Of a stretch of 64,000 nucleotides of DNA, positions 24,030 to 33,637 are shown in pieces (position 1 is the first letter of the stretch; each line of letters opens with the position of its first letter). The position numbers and the translations under genes are program-made. The notes beneath the pieces are model-generated. The model saw nothing but the letters and a program-made list of their open reading frames with translations. It was not told where the DNA came from and did no database searches. Source of the DNA: Faecalicatena faecalis (GTDB lineage Bacteria; Bacillota; Clostridia; Lachnospirales; Lachnospiraceae). The stretch lies in contig NZ_JABACJ020000014.1 of assembly GCF_012524165.2 (NCBI RefSeq), positions 58,190-122,189 on the forward strand, in the 5' to 3' direction.

Positions 24030-25925
24030 ATGGGCCAAAAAAACATGAGTGATAGTGAGCAAGAAGCGTATAGGAGGGAACAGGCCGCAAAGCGCCGCAG
24101 GATGGAAGCCAGACAGGGCGCAGGCGGTGAGCCAGCAAAGCCAGGAACATCTGGAAAACGCAGGCCAAAACCTGGAGCCGGGGAAAGTAATGGGGGAGCA
24201 AAGCGCGTGAACAAAGGTGGAGCAAAGAGAGGTCCTGACAGGGGCGGCTTGGACGCAGCAAAGGGAGGTTCCGGCAGAGGCTCAGCCAAAGCAAATCCGG
24301 GCAGACCTGGAACATCCAAAGGGAATCCGAACAGGCCAGGCGGCAAGGCAAATTCAGGCAGACCGTCAGGCGGCGGACCAAAGAATGGCCCGAAAGGCGG
24401 ACCAAAGAGCGGACCGAACAGAAATGCAGGCACCAGGAATGCAAAGGGAAGAAAAAATGCGTCTAATAAAGTGAGCAAACAGGTCGGAATCATTTTATGC
24501 GGAATCCAATTCGCGGTGACGCTCGTATTCATTGCAGCACTGTTCATCCTGAATATGCTGCCAATGAAATATCTGGGAATCATTATCGGGGTATTGGCTT
24601 TCTTATGGATCATTCCGCTGGTGAGCCAGTTGATCTCTAAGAAAAAGGCGATTGCCGGAAAAGTACTGAGCGTATTGATGTCCATCGTGCTGGTGTTCGG
24701 TTCTTATTATATCTTTAAGACGAACGGAACGGTCAAGGCGATCAGCGGTGGAGATAAGAAGGTAGATAAGATGGTGGTCGCTGTTTTATCCAGTGATCCG
24801 GCAGAGACCATCGATGATGCGAAGAAGTATAATTTTGGTGTCCAGTATGCCTTAAAGGGTGACGATATGAGAGCCACTATTGAAGAAATCAATAGTGAGA
24901 CGGGAAGAGATATTGCTACCGTAGAGTATAAGAGCCTGAACGAACAGGCAGAGGCACTGCATGACGGGGATGTCAGCGCAATCATTTACAATGATGCTTA
25001 CACCTTGATTCTGGAAGAGTCCTTTGAGGGATTCAGCGACAGCATCAAGATTATTTACTCCCATGAGATCACAAGCAAGCTGGTCAATAAGGCGGCAGAT
25101 GTCAAGGTCGATGACGACTGCTTTACCGTATACATCAGTGGTATCGACGTATTCGGAGCCATTGAGACGAACAGCCGAAGCGATGTGAATATGATCGCGG
25201 TCGTGAATCCAACGACACATCAGATCCTGCTTGTTACGACACCACGTGATTTCTATGTAGAAATCCCTGGAATATCAGGCGGGCAAAAGGATAAACTAAC
25301 TCATGCAGGTATTTATGGAGTGGATGCTTCTATGGCCACATTGTCATCACTGTATGATACAGAGATTGATTTTTATGCAAGGGTGAACTTCACATCTCTG
25401 ATTGAGATGGTAGATGCACTGGGCGGGGTTGATGTGGATTCAGAGCAATCCTTCACCACCAGTGATGATTCCGGGCTGGTCATGAATGTAGCACAGGGCA
25501 TGAACCACTTCAACGGAAAACAGGCATTGGCATTCTCGCGTGAGAGATATAACGTGGATGGCGGCGATTTCCAGAGAGGAAGGAACCAGCAGGCTGTCAT
25601 CACGGCGATGATCAAGAAGGCAATCTCACCTGCGATCCTCACAGGGGCGAACGGCCTGTTGAGCAGTGTGAGCGGAAATGTGGATACGAATATGTCCCAG
25701 GAACAGATTCAGGAATTGATCAAGAGCCAGCTTGCAGAAGGGGCAGCATGGAATATCAAGTCCATGTCCGCCGAAGGAACGGGCGATGAGCAGGAATGCT
25801 ACTCCTCACCAGGTAATATGTTATATGTAACACAGCCGGATATGAATTCTATTACGGCCATCAAACAGGCAATCGACGCTGTTGAGAAGGGCGAGACTCT
25901 TCCTGATTCCGTAGTTGCCGAATAA
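24030..25925 (+). CDS. LytR-CpsA-Psr (LCP) family glycopolymer attachment protein
   Basis: About 631 residues from the ATG at 24,030, which follows GGAAGGGG by 8 bases. The first ~145 residues are a basic Gly/Pro/Lys-rich tail. Membrane segments at about 155-250 are followed by an accessory domain (~255-370) and the LCP catalytic domain (~385-560: TTPRDFYVEIPG, LGGVDVDSEQSF, AFSRERYNVDGGDFQRGRNQQ). LCP enzymes move polysaccharide or teichoic acid from the undecaprenyl lipid onto peptidoglycan. Being first in the operon, it likely anchors the capsule made by the following genes. Confidence 0.9.
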   Translation: MGQKNMSDSEQEAYRREQAAKRRRMEARQGAGGEPAKPGTSGKRRPKPGAGESNGGAKRVNKGGAKRGPDRGGLDAAKGGSGRGSAKANPGRPGTSKGNPNRPGGKANSGRPSGGGPKNGPKGGPKSGPNRNAGTRNAKGRKNASNKVSKQVGIILCGIQFAVTLVFIAALFILNMLPMKYLGIIIGVLAFLWIIPLVSQLISKKKAIAGKVLSVLMSIVLVFGSYYIFKTNGTVKAISGGDKKVDKMVVAVLSSDPAETIDDAKKYNFGVQYALKGDDMRATIEEINSETGRDIATVEYKSLNEQAEALHDGDVSAIIYNDAYTLILEESFEGFSDSIKIIYSHEITSKLVNKAADVKVDDDCFTVYISGIDVFGAIETNSRSDVNMIAVVNPTTHQILLVTTPRDFYVEIPGISGGQKDKLTHAGIYGVDASMATLSSLYDTEIDFYARVNFTSLIEMVDALGGVDVDSEQSFTTSDDSGLVMNVAQGMNHFNGKQALAFSRERYNVDGGDFQRGRNQQAVITAMIKKAISPAILTGANGLLSSVSGNVDTNMSQEQIQELIKSQLAEGAAWNIKSMSAEGTGDEQECYSSPGNMLYVTQPDMNSITAIKQAIDAVEKGETLPDSVVAE

Positions 25926-25950
25926 ATCTGATGATACAGAGGAAGAAGAT

Positions 25951-27936
25951 ATGATGAAATTAATAAAAAAGTGGGACTTATCAATCATTTATAAAATATG
26001 TTTAGTGCTGCTCGATATTGCGTTTATAAATATCAGCTCCTTTTTGGCACTGTGGGTCCGCTTTAACATGCATATCTCAGAGATACCAATTGAATATTAC
26101 ACATCTGTCTGGGATGTGGCCATTGCAAATACGATCGTTACTGTCGGGATCTTCGCGGTCTTCCGGCTCTATACGAGCCTGTGGCGGTTCGCGAGCATTA
26201 AGGAGCTGGTCTACATCATAGAGGCATGTGCAATATCCGTGCTGTTTAATATTTTAGCTTATTTTTTGACTTACAAGATCATCTACAGAAGCTATTTCCT
26301 GCTTTATGCGACAGCTCTGTTTCTGCTGACCTGCGTAAGCAGGTTCTCCTACCGGCTGATGCGTCTTTTGTACCGTGGAAATATTCACGGACGCCATGTG
26401 CGCAATACCATGATCATTGGTGCCGGGGAGGCCTGCAACGTCGTCATGAAGGAATTGGAGCTGAGCACAGAGCTGGATGCGAAGATCTGCTGTGTGATCG
26501 ACGATAATCCAAGAAAACATGGGACTTATATCCATGGAGTGAAGGTCGTTGGCGGTAGAAATGAGATTTTAAAGTATGCAGAAAAATATGGAATCAACGA
26601 AGTCATTATTGCAATCCCAAGTGCGGACAAAAGAGAGCGTCAGAAGATATTGGAGATTTGTCAGAAGATACCGGGCTGTGAGCTTAAGATTCTCCCGGGG
26701 GTCTACCAGTTGGTAAATGGAGAGGTCAGTGTATCCAAACTGCGCAATGTGGAGATCGAGGATCTCCTTGGCAGAGACCCAATTCAGATCACCACAGAGA
26801 AGATCGGGCGTTATGTGTCTGATAAGGTCGTATTGATCACAGGCGGCGGTGGAAGCATCGGAAGTGAGCTGTGCCGACAGATTGCAGCGAACGGAGTGAA
26901 GCAGCTGATTATCTTTGATATATATGAGAATAATGCTTATGATATCCAGCAGGAATTAAAGTCCAAATACCCAAATCTGGATCTGGTCGTCTTAATTGGT
27001 TCCGTGCGCAATGGACGTAAGGTCAACAGCGTATTCGAGAAGTACCGTCCAGATATTGTCTATCATGCGGCTGCACACAAGCATGTGCCGCTGATGGAGG
27101 ACAGCCCGAATGAGGCGGTCAAGAACAATGTATTCGGAACTTATAAAGTCGCACTGGCATCGGACCGTTACGGGGTAGAGAAGTTTGTTCTGATCTCCAC
27201 GGACAAGGCAGTCAATCCTACGAATATCATGGGAGCGACGAAGAGAATGTGCGAGATGATCATCCAGGTATTCAACAATCGTTCCAGGACAGAATATGTT
27301 GCTGTCCGGTTCGGAAATGTGCTGGGAAGCAACGGAAGCGTTATTCCGCTGTTCAAGAGACAGATTGAAGAAGGCGGTCCAGTGACAGTGACGCACCCGG
27401 AGATCATCCGTTACTTTATGACCATCCCCGAAGCTGTATCACTTGTTCTGCAGGCAGGAGCCAGTGCCAAGGGCGGGGAAATCTTCGTGCTGGATATGGG
27501 GCAGCCGGTAAAAATCGTAGATCTTGCAAAGAACCTGATTCGTCTTTCCGGCTATACCCTGGGGGTCGATATTGAGATTAAATATACCGGATTACGTCCG
27601 GGGGAAAAATTATATGAAGAGCTTTTGATGGCGGAGGAAGGCCTTGAGAACACGGAAAATGATAAGATTCATATTGGTAAGCCGATTGAGTTCGACGAGG
27701 AAGAGTTTTTGAGGGACCTGGAGGATCTGTACAGAGAAGCGTATGCGGAAACAGATCAGATGAAGCGGATCGTTCACAAGATCGTGCCGACCTATCATCT
27801 GCGTGAGGCGGATATTATCCGTGACCAGCAGATTCAGGCTGGATGGAAGAAGGAATTTACAGATACAAGCTCCAATCTGCCGAGTGCATTCCTGAACAGA
27901 AGCGTGGCAGATAACGAGGTAGAAAAAAGTTCATAG
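25951..27936 (+). CDS. CapD/PglF-like UDP-sugar 4,6-dehydratase
   Basis: About 661 residues; the start at 25,951 follows AGAGGAAGA. Residues ~1-130 hold four membrane segments, then a CoA-binding-like middle domain. The SDR domain has the nucleotide motif TGGGGSIGSE and the family's STDKAVNPTNIMGATKR stretch, with Met in place of the usual Tyr. The reaction is dehydration of UDP-GlcNAc to a 4-keto-6-deoxy sugar, the first step to amino sugars such as bacillosamine-type residues. The PglE- and PglC-like genes follow directly. Confidence 0.92.
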   Translation: MMKLIKKWDLSIIYKICLVLLDIAFINISSFLALWVRFNMHISEIPIEYYTSVWDVAIANTIVTVGIFAVFRLYTSLWRFASIKELVYIIEACAISVLFNILAYFLTYKIIYRSYFLLYATALFLLTCVSRFSYRLMRLLYRGNIHGRHVRNTMIIGAGEACNVVMKELELSTELDAKICCVIDDNPRKHGTYIHGVKVVGGRNEILKYAEKYGINEVIIAIPSADKRERQKILEICQKIPGCELKILPGVYQLVNGEVSVSKLRNVEIEDLLGRDPIQITTEKIGRYVSDKVVLITGGGGSIGSELCRQIAANGVKQLIIFDIYENNAYDIQQELKSKYPNLDLVVLIGSVRNGRKVNSVFEKYRPDIVYHAAAHKHVPLMEDSPNEAVKNNVFGTYKVALASDRYGVEKFVLISTDKAVNPTNIMGATKRMCEMIIQVFNNRSRTEYVAVRFGNVLGSNGSVIPLFKRQIEEGGPVTVTHPEIIRYFMTIPEAVSLVLQAGASAKGGEIFVLDMGQPVKIVDLAKNLIRLSGYTLGVDIEIKYTGLRPGEKLYEELLMAEEGLENTENDKIHIGKPIEFDEEEFLRDLEDLYREAYAETDQMKRIVHKIVPTYHLREADIIRDQQIQAGWKKEFTDTSSNLPSAFLNRSVADNEVEKSS

Positions 27937-27964
27937 TATCAGAGAGGAAAGAGGACAGGAGACG

Positions 27965-29170
27965 ATGAAAGTACCATTTTCACCACCGGATATTACAGAG
28001 GAGGAAATCGCAGAGGTTGCAAAAACCCTTCGGAGCGGATGGATCACAACAGGTCCGCGGACAAAAGAATTTGAGCGTCAGATCGCGCAGTTTGTTGGGA
28101 CAGGACGGGCAGTCTGCCTGAATTCAGCAACGGCTTGTCTGGAGCAGACGCTCAGAGTCATGGGAATCGGGCCAGGAGATGAGGTCATCACGACAGCATA
28201 TACGTATACGGCTACATGCAGTTGTATCTGCCATGTGGGAGCAACTCCAGTACTTGTGGATACGCTGCCCGGGTCCTTTGATATGGATCCGCAGAAGGTG
28301 CGCGAAGCTGTGACGGAACGCACCAAGGCAGTGATCTGTGTGGACCTGGCCGGTATCATATATGATCGGTATGATGAAATTTTTCAGATCGCTGAAGAGA
28401 AAAGAGAACTGTTCCATCCGGCCAATGAACGCCAGGAAGCACTGGGCAGGATTCTGGTCATGGCGGATGCAGCACATGCATTCGGGGCGGAACGGGAAGG
28501 CAGAAGATGTGGTCAAATCGCAGATTTCACTTGTTTTTCTTTTCATGCAGTCAAGAACCTGACGACTGCCGAGGGAGGCGCGGTTACCTGGTCCCATGCA
28601 GTTACGGATGTGGGAATTGACAGCGAAGAGCTGTATCGCGAGTATATGCTTTTATCCCTGCATGGCCAGTCCAAGGATGCTTTGGCAAAGACACAGGCAG
28701 GAGCATGGGAATATGATATTGTGGCACCATATTATAAATGCAATATGACAGATATCATGGCGGCGATCGGTCTGGTCCAGCTCAAACGGTATCCAGAAAT
28801 TCTGCGGCGCAGAGAGGCATTGATCCGGCAGTATGACGCTGCCTTAGAAGGCTGCCCGGTCGAGGTGCTTAACCACTATGGGGAGTCGCATAGGTCCAGT
28901 GGACATCTATATCTAGTACGTGTGCTTGACAAAACGCGTGAAGAATGTAACAATATGATTACAAAAATGGCGGAGGCGGGGATTGCGACAAATGTCCATT
29001 ATAAGCCTCTCCCGATGCTGAGCGCATACAAGAATATGGGCTTTGACATCCAGGATTTTCCGAATGCCTATGCGCAGTTTGCAAATGAGATCACACTGCC
29101 GCTGCATACATGTCTGACAGATGAGCAGGTTCGGTTTGTGGCAGATACATTGATTATGGAGATGGGATAG
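27965..29170 (+). CDS. DegT/DnrJ/EryC1/StrS sugar aminotransferase (PglE-like)
   Basis: 401 residues. PLP binding is shown by SFHAVKNLTTAEGG, where the Lys forms the internal aldimine, and by DAAHAFGAE. The N-terminus is FSPPDITEEEIAEVAKTLRSGWITTGP, typical of the family. It would transaminate the 4-keto sugar made by the dehydratase just upstream, giving a UDP-4-amino-6-deoxy sugar. An insertion near 120-155 is longer than in the smallest relatives. Confidence 0.92.
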   Translation: MKVPFSPPDITEEEIAEVAKTLRSGWITTGPRTKEFERQIAQFVGTGRAVCLNSATACLEQTLRVMGIGPGDEVITTAYTYTATCSCICHVGATPVLVDTLPGSFDMDPQKVREAVTERTKAVICVDLAGIIYDRYDEIFQIAEEKRELFHPANERQEALGRILVMADAAHAFGAEREGRRCGQIADFTCFSFHAVKNLTTAEGGAVTWSHAVTDVGIDSEELYREYMLLSLHGQSKDALAKTQAGAWEYDIVAPYYKCNMTDIMAAIGLVQLKRYPEILRRREALIRQYDAALEGCPVEVLNHYGESHRSSGHLYLVRVLDKTREECNNMITKMAEAGIATNVHYKPLPMLSAYKNMGFDIQDFPNAYAQFANEITLPLHTCLTDEQVRFVADTLIMEMG

Positions 29171-29182
29171 GAGACAGAGACA

Positions 29183-29881
29183 ATGATACCACATTGGGAA
29201 CAGTTGCCGGCGTCCATGCGCAATGGACATGTAAGGCCCTATTATGAAAAGCTGAGAAAGAAGGAATCCAGCCTGCGTTTAAAACGCGCGATGGATTTTT
29301 TACTTGCGCTCATTTTGACTATTGTTCTGTCCCCAATCATGGCAGGACTCGCTTTGTGGATAAAACTGGATAGCAGAGGTCCTGTCTTTTACAGGCAGGA
29401 AAGAATTACGCGATATGGGAAACCATATCGTATTTTCAAGTTCAGGACTATGGTCACTGGCGCTGACAAAAAGGGCCCGCTTGTTACGAAGAAACAGGAC
29501 GACAGAATCACAAAAGCTGGCAGCTTCCTGCGTAAATGCAGGCTGGATGAGCTGCCGCAGCTTTTTAATGTATTGAACGGAGACATGTCTTTTGTCGGTA
29601 CAAGACCCGAGGTGAAGAAATATGTGGATCACTATTCAGAAGAGATGATGGCGACACTGCTTCTTCCGGCGGGAATTACATCCAGGACCAGTATTCTGTT
29701 CAAGGATGAAGATGAATGGGTAGAAAAGTACCAGAAGGAGACCGGAAAATCAGTAGATGAAGTATATGTGGAGCATATCCTTCCGATGAAAATGAAGTAC
29801 AACCTCCAATATTTGAAGAATTTCAGTTTTTGGGGAGACTTAAAAATCATGATAGATACGGCATTCGCTGTAATAAGGTGA
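29183..29881 (+). CDS. Initiating undecaprenyl-phosphate sugar transferase (PglC-like)
   Basis: 232 residues. One N-terminal membrane hairpin (LLALILTIVLSPIMAGLALWIKL) is followed by the conserved core FKFRTM, LRKCRLDELPQLFNVLNGDMSFVGTRPE. This is the small phosphoglycosyl transferase type that places the first sugar phosphate on undecaprenyl phosphate. With the two genes before it, it forms a PglF-E-C-like set that would start the repeat unit with the amino sugar. Confidence 0.93.
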   Translation: MIPHWEQLPASMRNGHVRPYYEKLRKKESSLRLKRAMDFLLALILTIVLSPIMAGLALWIKLDSRGPVFYRQERITRYGKPYRIFKFRTMVTGADKKGPLVTKKQDDRITKAGSFLRKCRLDELPQLFNVLNGDMSFVGTRPEVKKYVDHYSEEMMATLLLPAGITSRTSILFKDEDEWVEKYQKETGKSVDEVYVEHILPMKMKYNLQYLKNFSFWGDLKIMIDTAFAVIR

Positions 29882-29898
29882 GAAAACAGGGTGACAAC

Positions 29899-31119
29899 AT
29901 GAAAAAAATTGCAGTTATTACAATGGGAGTCAGGCTGAATGGAGAGCAGGGATATACAAGATTCCGTTATCTCTGTGATTTTCTGACAGAGGCGGGATAT
30001 CAGGTAGACCTTATCACGACTACATTTCAGCATTGGGAAAAGAAACAGCGGGATATTGAGCAGATTCAAAAAGAGGACTATCAGTTCGGGATCAAGTTCA
30101 TCTATGAGCCGGGCTACAAGAAGAATGTGGATTTAAGAAGAATCCGCAGTCATAGGATCGCAGCGGAGAATCTGACGGCACTGCTGGAAAAGGAAGGGGA
30201 TTACGATCTTTTGTATGCGGAGATTCCACCGAATGATGTGGCTCTTGCGGCCGCAGAATATGCGCAGAAAAAGGGCATTCCATTCGTGGCGGATGTCAAT
30301 GACCTGTGGCCGGAAGCGATGCGTATGGTTTTGGATATTCCGGTAGTCAGTCCGATTCTCTTCTATCCGCTTCAAAGAGATGCGGAGAAGGTATATTCTT
30401 TGGTGTCCGGTGTGATCGGAACCTCCGATGAATATCGGGACAGACCTTTTCAGCATCAGAACAGGAACGTGCCCAAGGCGACTGTATACGTGGGGAATGA
30501 AATTTCTGTGTTTGACCAGGGGGCCGAAGAGAATGACGCCATCGTGGTAAAGGCGGATCATCAGTTCTGGGTGTCTTATGCCGGGACGATCGGTACAAGC
30601 TACGATATCAAGACACTGGTCTTAGCTGGAGAAGAGCTGGCAAAGAGAGGATATCAGGATATACGCATCAAAATCCTGGGCGGAGGTCCAATGAAGGAAG
30701 AACTGGAGACACTTGCCAATGAGCGGCAGATCTACAATGTCGAATTTGTTGGATATGCACCTTACGATAAAATGGCAGCCTATCTTAAAAAATCCGATAT
30801 TCTGGTCAATTCCTTTGTGAGAAAGGCTCCGCAGAGTATTGTGACAAAAATCGGAGACTATCTGGCGGCAGGAAAGGCAATGATCAATACCTGTATGAGT
30901 CCAGAGTTCCGTAACAAAGTGGAACAGGACGGCTTTGGAGTGAATATCGAGCCGGAGGATGTAGGAATCCTCGCAGATGCCATTGAAGATTTATACAATC
31001 ATGAAGAGACAAGACTTGAGATGGGGAGAAGGGCGAGACAGATTGCGAAAGAGCAGTTCGACCGTCCGAAGTCTTATCAAAAGATTGAAGAACTGATCAG
31101 AGGACTGATCGAAAAATAG
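29899..31119 (+). CDS. Glycosyltransferase, family 4 type
   Basis: About 406 residues. I use the ATG at 29,899; a longer start at 29,830 would run into the previous gene. Two Rossmann-like halves are seen. The C-terminal donor site contains KILGGGPMKEELETLA, YDKMAAYLKKSDILVNSF and a KIGDYLAAGKAMI stretch. It probably adds the second sugar. It is closer to capsular GT4 enzymes that use UDP-amino sugars than to sucrose synthases, but its donor cannot be read. Confidence 0.85.
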   Translation: MKKIAVITMGVRLNGEQGYTRFRYLCDFLTEAGYQVDLITTTFQHWEKKQRDIEQIQKEDYQFGIKFIYEPGYKKNVDLRRIRSHRIAAENLTALLEKEGDYDLLYAEIPPNDVALAAAEYAQKKGIPFVADVNDLWPEAMRMVLDIPVVSPILFYPLQRDAEKVYSLVSGVIGTSDEYRDRPFQHQNRNVPKATVYVGNEISVFDQGAEENDAIVVKADHQFWVSYAGTIGTSYDIKTLVLAGEELAKRGYQDIRIKILGGGPMKEELETLANERQIYNVEFVGYAPYDKMAAYLKKSDILVNSFVRKAPQSIVTKIGDYLAAGKAMINTCMSPEFRNKVEQDGFGVNIEPEDVGILADAIEDLYNHEETRLEMGRRARQIAKEQFDRPKSYQKIEELIRGLIEK

Positions 31120-31139
31120 AAATACAATGAGGTACATCT

Positions 31140-32225
31140 ATGGATAAAGCAGAGAAAAGGAACCCTTTTTTCACCGTTGTCATGCCGGCATATGGGGTGG
31201 AAAAGTATATAGACAGAGCGATTTCAAGTATACGAAAGCAGACCTTCGAGGATTGGGAGATCATCGTCGTGGATGACTGTACGAAGGATAGAAGTGGAGA
31301 AATCGCAGAGAGATATGCTGCAGAGGATTCCAGAATCCGAGTGCTGCATCATGAAAAGAACCAGGGATTAAGCCCAGCCCGCAACACAGGGACAAGGGCT
31401 GCGTCCGGAAAGTATATTTGGTATATGGACCCGGATGATTATGTGGATGCAGACCTGTTAGAGCAGGTATATCATTCCATAGAGCGCAGTCCGGCGCAGG
31501 TGGTGCTGTTCGGGCATGTGGAGGAATACTACGATAAAAAGGGCAGACTTACGTATACGCACTCTATCTGCCCCAAGGAGCATTATTTTAAGAGTGCCGA
31601 GGAATTCCGCCCACATATCATAGAGCTGGAACAAGAGACCTTGTATGGCTATGCATGGAATAAGTTTTATCTGTTGGATTATATCAGGGAGTTAAAGCTT
31701 GATTTTGAGCGTATCAGGCTGATTGAGGATATCACCTTCAATGTGAAATATTTTATGGATATCGAATCCTTGAATATCCTGCCAATCACACCTTACCATT
31801 ATGGAAAGCGTATGGAGGCAAACCTGACAAATAAATTCGTACCGGATTATTTTGTCTTGCATAAGCAGAGGATCGATATGTTATTCGATCAGTTCTCCTA
31901 TTGGGGAATCTGTACAGAGGAAATCAGAAGCGTACTGGGAAGCTTATATGCCCGTTATATTTTATCTGCATTAGAGCGGAACTGCGACAAGCGTTCCGAA
32001 ATGACACATGCACAGCGTTACAAGTGGTGCAGATCTGTGTTCGCGGATGGGCTGTTCAATGAGTTGATACCAGTAGCGAGAGCAAAGGAAAGTTTGTCAC
32101 TTCGTATTGCTTTAGTATTATTTAGGTGGAAGAGGGCAATCCTTTGTTTGATTATGGGGCGGGGGATCTATGTAATTCGTAAATTTCTGCCAATGGTTTA
32201 TTCAAAGATTAAATCAGGGAGGTAG
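31140..32225 (+). CDS. Glycosyltransferase, family 2
   Basis: 361 residues. The N-terminal GT-A domain has FTVVMPAYGVEKYIDRAISSI, DDCTKDRSGEIAERY and the metal-binding WYMDPDDYVD. The C-terminal part is helical and basic. It is cytoplasmic or membrane-associated and adds a sugar to the lipid-linked repeat. Acceptor and donor are unknown. Confidence 0.9.
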   Translation: MDKAEKRNPFFTVVMPAYGVEKYIDRAISSIRKQTFEDWEIIVVDDCTKDRSGEIAERYAAEDSRIRVLHHEKNQGLSPARNTGTRAASGKYIWYMDPDDYVDADLLEQVYHSIERSPAQVVLFGHVEEYYDKKGRLTYTHSICPKEHYFKSAEEFRPHIIELEQETLYGYAWNKFYLLDYIRELKLDFERIRLIEDITFNVKYFMDIESLNILPITPYHYGKRMEANLTNKFVPDYFVLHKQRIDMLFDQFSYWGICTEEIRSVLGSLYARYILSALERNCDKRSEMTHAQRYKWCRSVFADGLFNELIPVARAKESLSLRIALVLFRWKRAILCLIMGRGIYVIRKFLPMVYSKIKSGR

Positions 32226-32254
32226 TGGATTCAAGAAAAGAAATAAGGGGTATT

Positions 32255-33637
32255 ATGACAGAAAACAAAAAATTTAAACAGGCGTTATTTATTTTCAAGA
32301 TTTGTTACCTGGTGTATTTGCTGCTTGCATTCAACGCGTTTATCAATGGAATGGCTTGGATGAATGTGGCATCCTATGTTATCACGGCCGCAGGGCTTTT
32401 GTTGGTGCTGGGAATGGTGTTTCAGTATAAACGTTACAAATCCGCCTATAATCTGTGGTTTTTGGCGGCATTTATTTTAAGCTATGTCATCAGTGCTGCA
32501 CTGCATCTGTCATTTGGAGTGTCAGGCAATTTAAAGGGGCTGATCTGGCTGGTGCTGCCGATTCTCCTCGGTTACATTTCTGCGTTTGATATGTCAGGGG
32601 ATGAAATCCGAAGAGAGTTAAAGTGGTTATCTGGTATTTATATCGTTTACTGTACAATCGCCAACCTTGTCAGTCTGACGATGGTATGCTGGGGGAGAAG
32701 ATTTGACTATACAGACGGAACCGGGAAGATACATTCTATTGGTTACCGCTGGAACCGCCTGTGGGGGATTTATGACGATCCGAACCATGGAGCTACAATC
32801 TCGATCATTGCAATGTTCCTGCTGATCTATCTCTTTAGCAGGACGAAAAAGCTTTGGAAAAGGATTCTGGCTGTCCTGTGTTTTTTGATAAATTACCTGT
32901 ATCTGGTCCTGTCAAATTCCAGGACTGGCATTGTGACGCTTACGGCAGGGGTTATCTTTGCTGGAATGGTGTATGCCTGGATTGAAAAAAAGAGCGGCCG
33001 GCATGTAAAGCGTCTTATCCTAAAATTGGTCTGTGTAATTTTTGCCGCAGGTATTTTGTGCGTGGGGACATATGCTTTAAATGAGGCATACCAGCCCTTG
33101 GATAAAAAGATTGTAAAGCTGATGAACATCAAGAAAACAACAAAACCTGTCAATAAGGCAAATCGGAAAAAGGATCTACAAAAAGATTACAGTAATGGGC
33201 GGTTCGAAATCTGGAAAAATGGACTGCAGATTGTAGAGAAATCTCCGATTGTCGGGATTGGATACCGAAATATCGCCGGATATTCCGAAGAAAATTTTTC
33301 AGAAGGGTATCTGGTGAAGAATGCGTCTGGTGTTCAGTATGATTCCATGCACAACCTGGAACTGGATGTTCTGGTCAGCCAGGGAATCCTGGGGGGAGTG
33401 CTGTTCTTGATTTTGCTTGGAAATACCTGCGTCATCTTGTTTAAAAGGGTGTATCAGGTTCCTGGTGGAGATGTTGCAGAAACGATTTTCTCTGTGTCTG
33501 CTGCGGGAGCACTGTTTGTGGCAGGGATATTTTTATCCTTTATATTTTATGTGAATGCACCTCAGAATCTGTGTTTCTGGTTGTTTTTAGGATACGCGAT
33601 GAGGTTTTGCCAGTTAGGAGAAAAAGAAGAGGTATGA
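32255..33637 (+). CDS. Wzy-like polysaccharide polymerase / O-antigen ligase family (block 1)
   Basis: About 460 residues with roughly ten membrane segments and a large loop before the final ones. The start at 32,255 (AAGGGG upstream) is preferred to the GTG at 32,225. The Wzy_C-type motif RFEIWKNGLQIVEKSPIVGIGYRN and the SMHNLELDVLVSQGILG region identify the family. It would join repeat units on the outer membrane face. It overlaps the next gene by ATGA. Confidence 0.85.
   Translation: MTENKKFKQALFIFKICYLVYLLLAFNAFINGMAWMNVASYVITAAGLLLVLGMVFQYKRYKSAYNLWFLAAFILSYVISAALHLSFGVSGNLKGLIWLVLPILLGYISAFDMSGDEIRRELKWLSGIYIVYCTIANLVSLTMVCWGRRFDYTDGTGKIHSIGYRWNRLWGIYDDPNHGATISIIAMFLLIYLFSRTKKLWKRILAVLCFLINYLYLVLSNSRTGIVTLTAGVIFAGMVYAWIEKKSGRHVKRLILKLVCVIFAAGILCVGTYALNEAYQPLDKKIVKLMNIKKTTKPVNKANRKKDLQKDYSNGRFEIWKNGLQIVEKSPIVGIGYRNIAGYSEENFSEGYLVKNASGVQYDSMHNLELDVLVSQGILGGVLFLILLGNTCVILFKRVYQVPGGDVAETIFSVSAAGALFVAGIFLSFIFYVNAPQNLCFWLFLGYAMRFCQLGEKEEV

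Noticed and set aside
24012..24470. Overlapping + strand ORF (24,217-24,474) inside the LCP gene
   Set aside because: Low-complexity Gly/Pro/Lys region read in another frame; no ribosome binding site.
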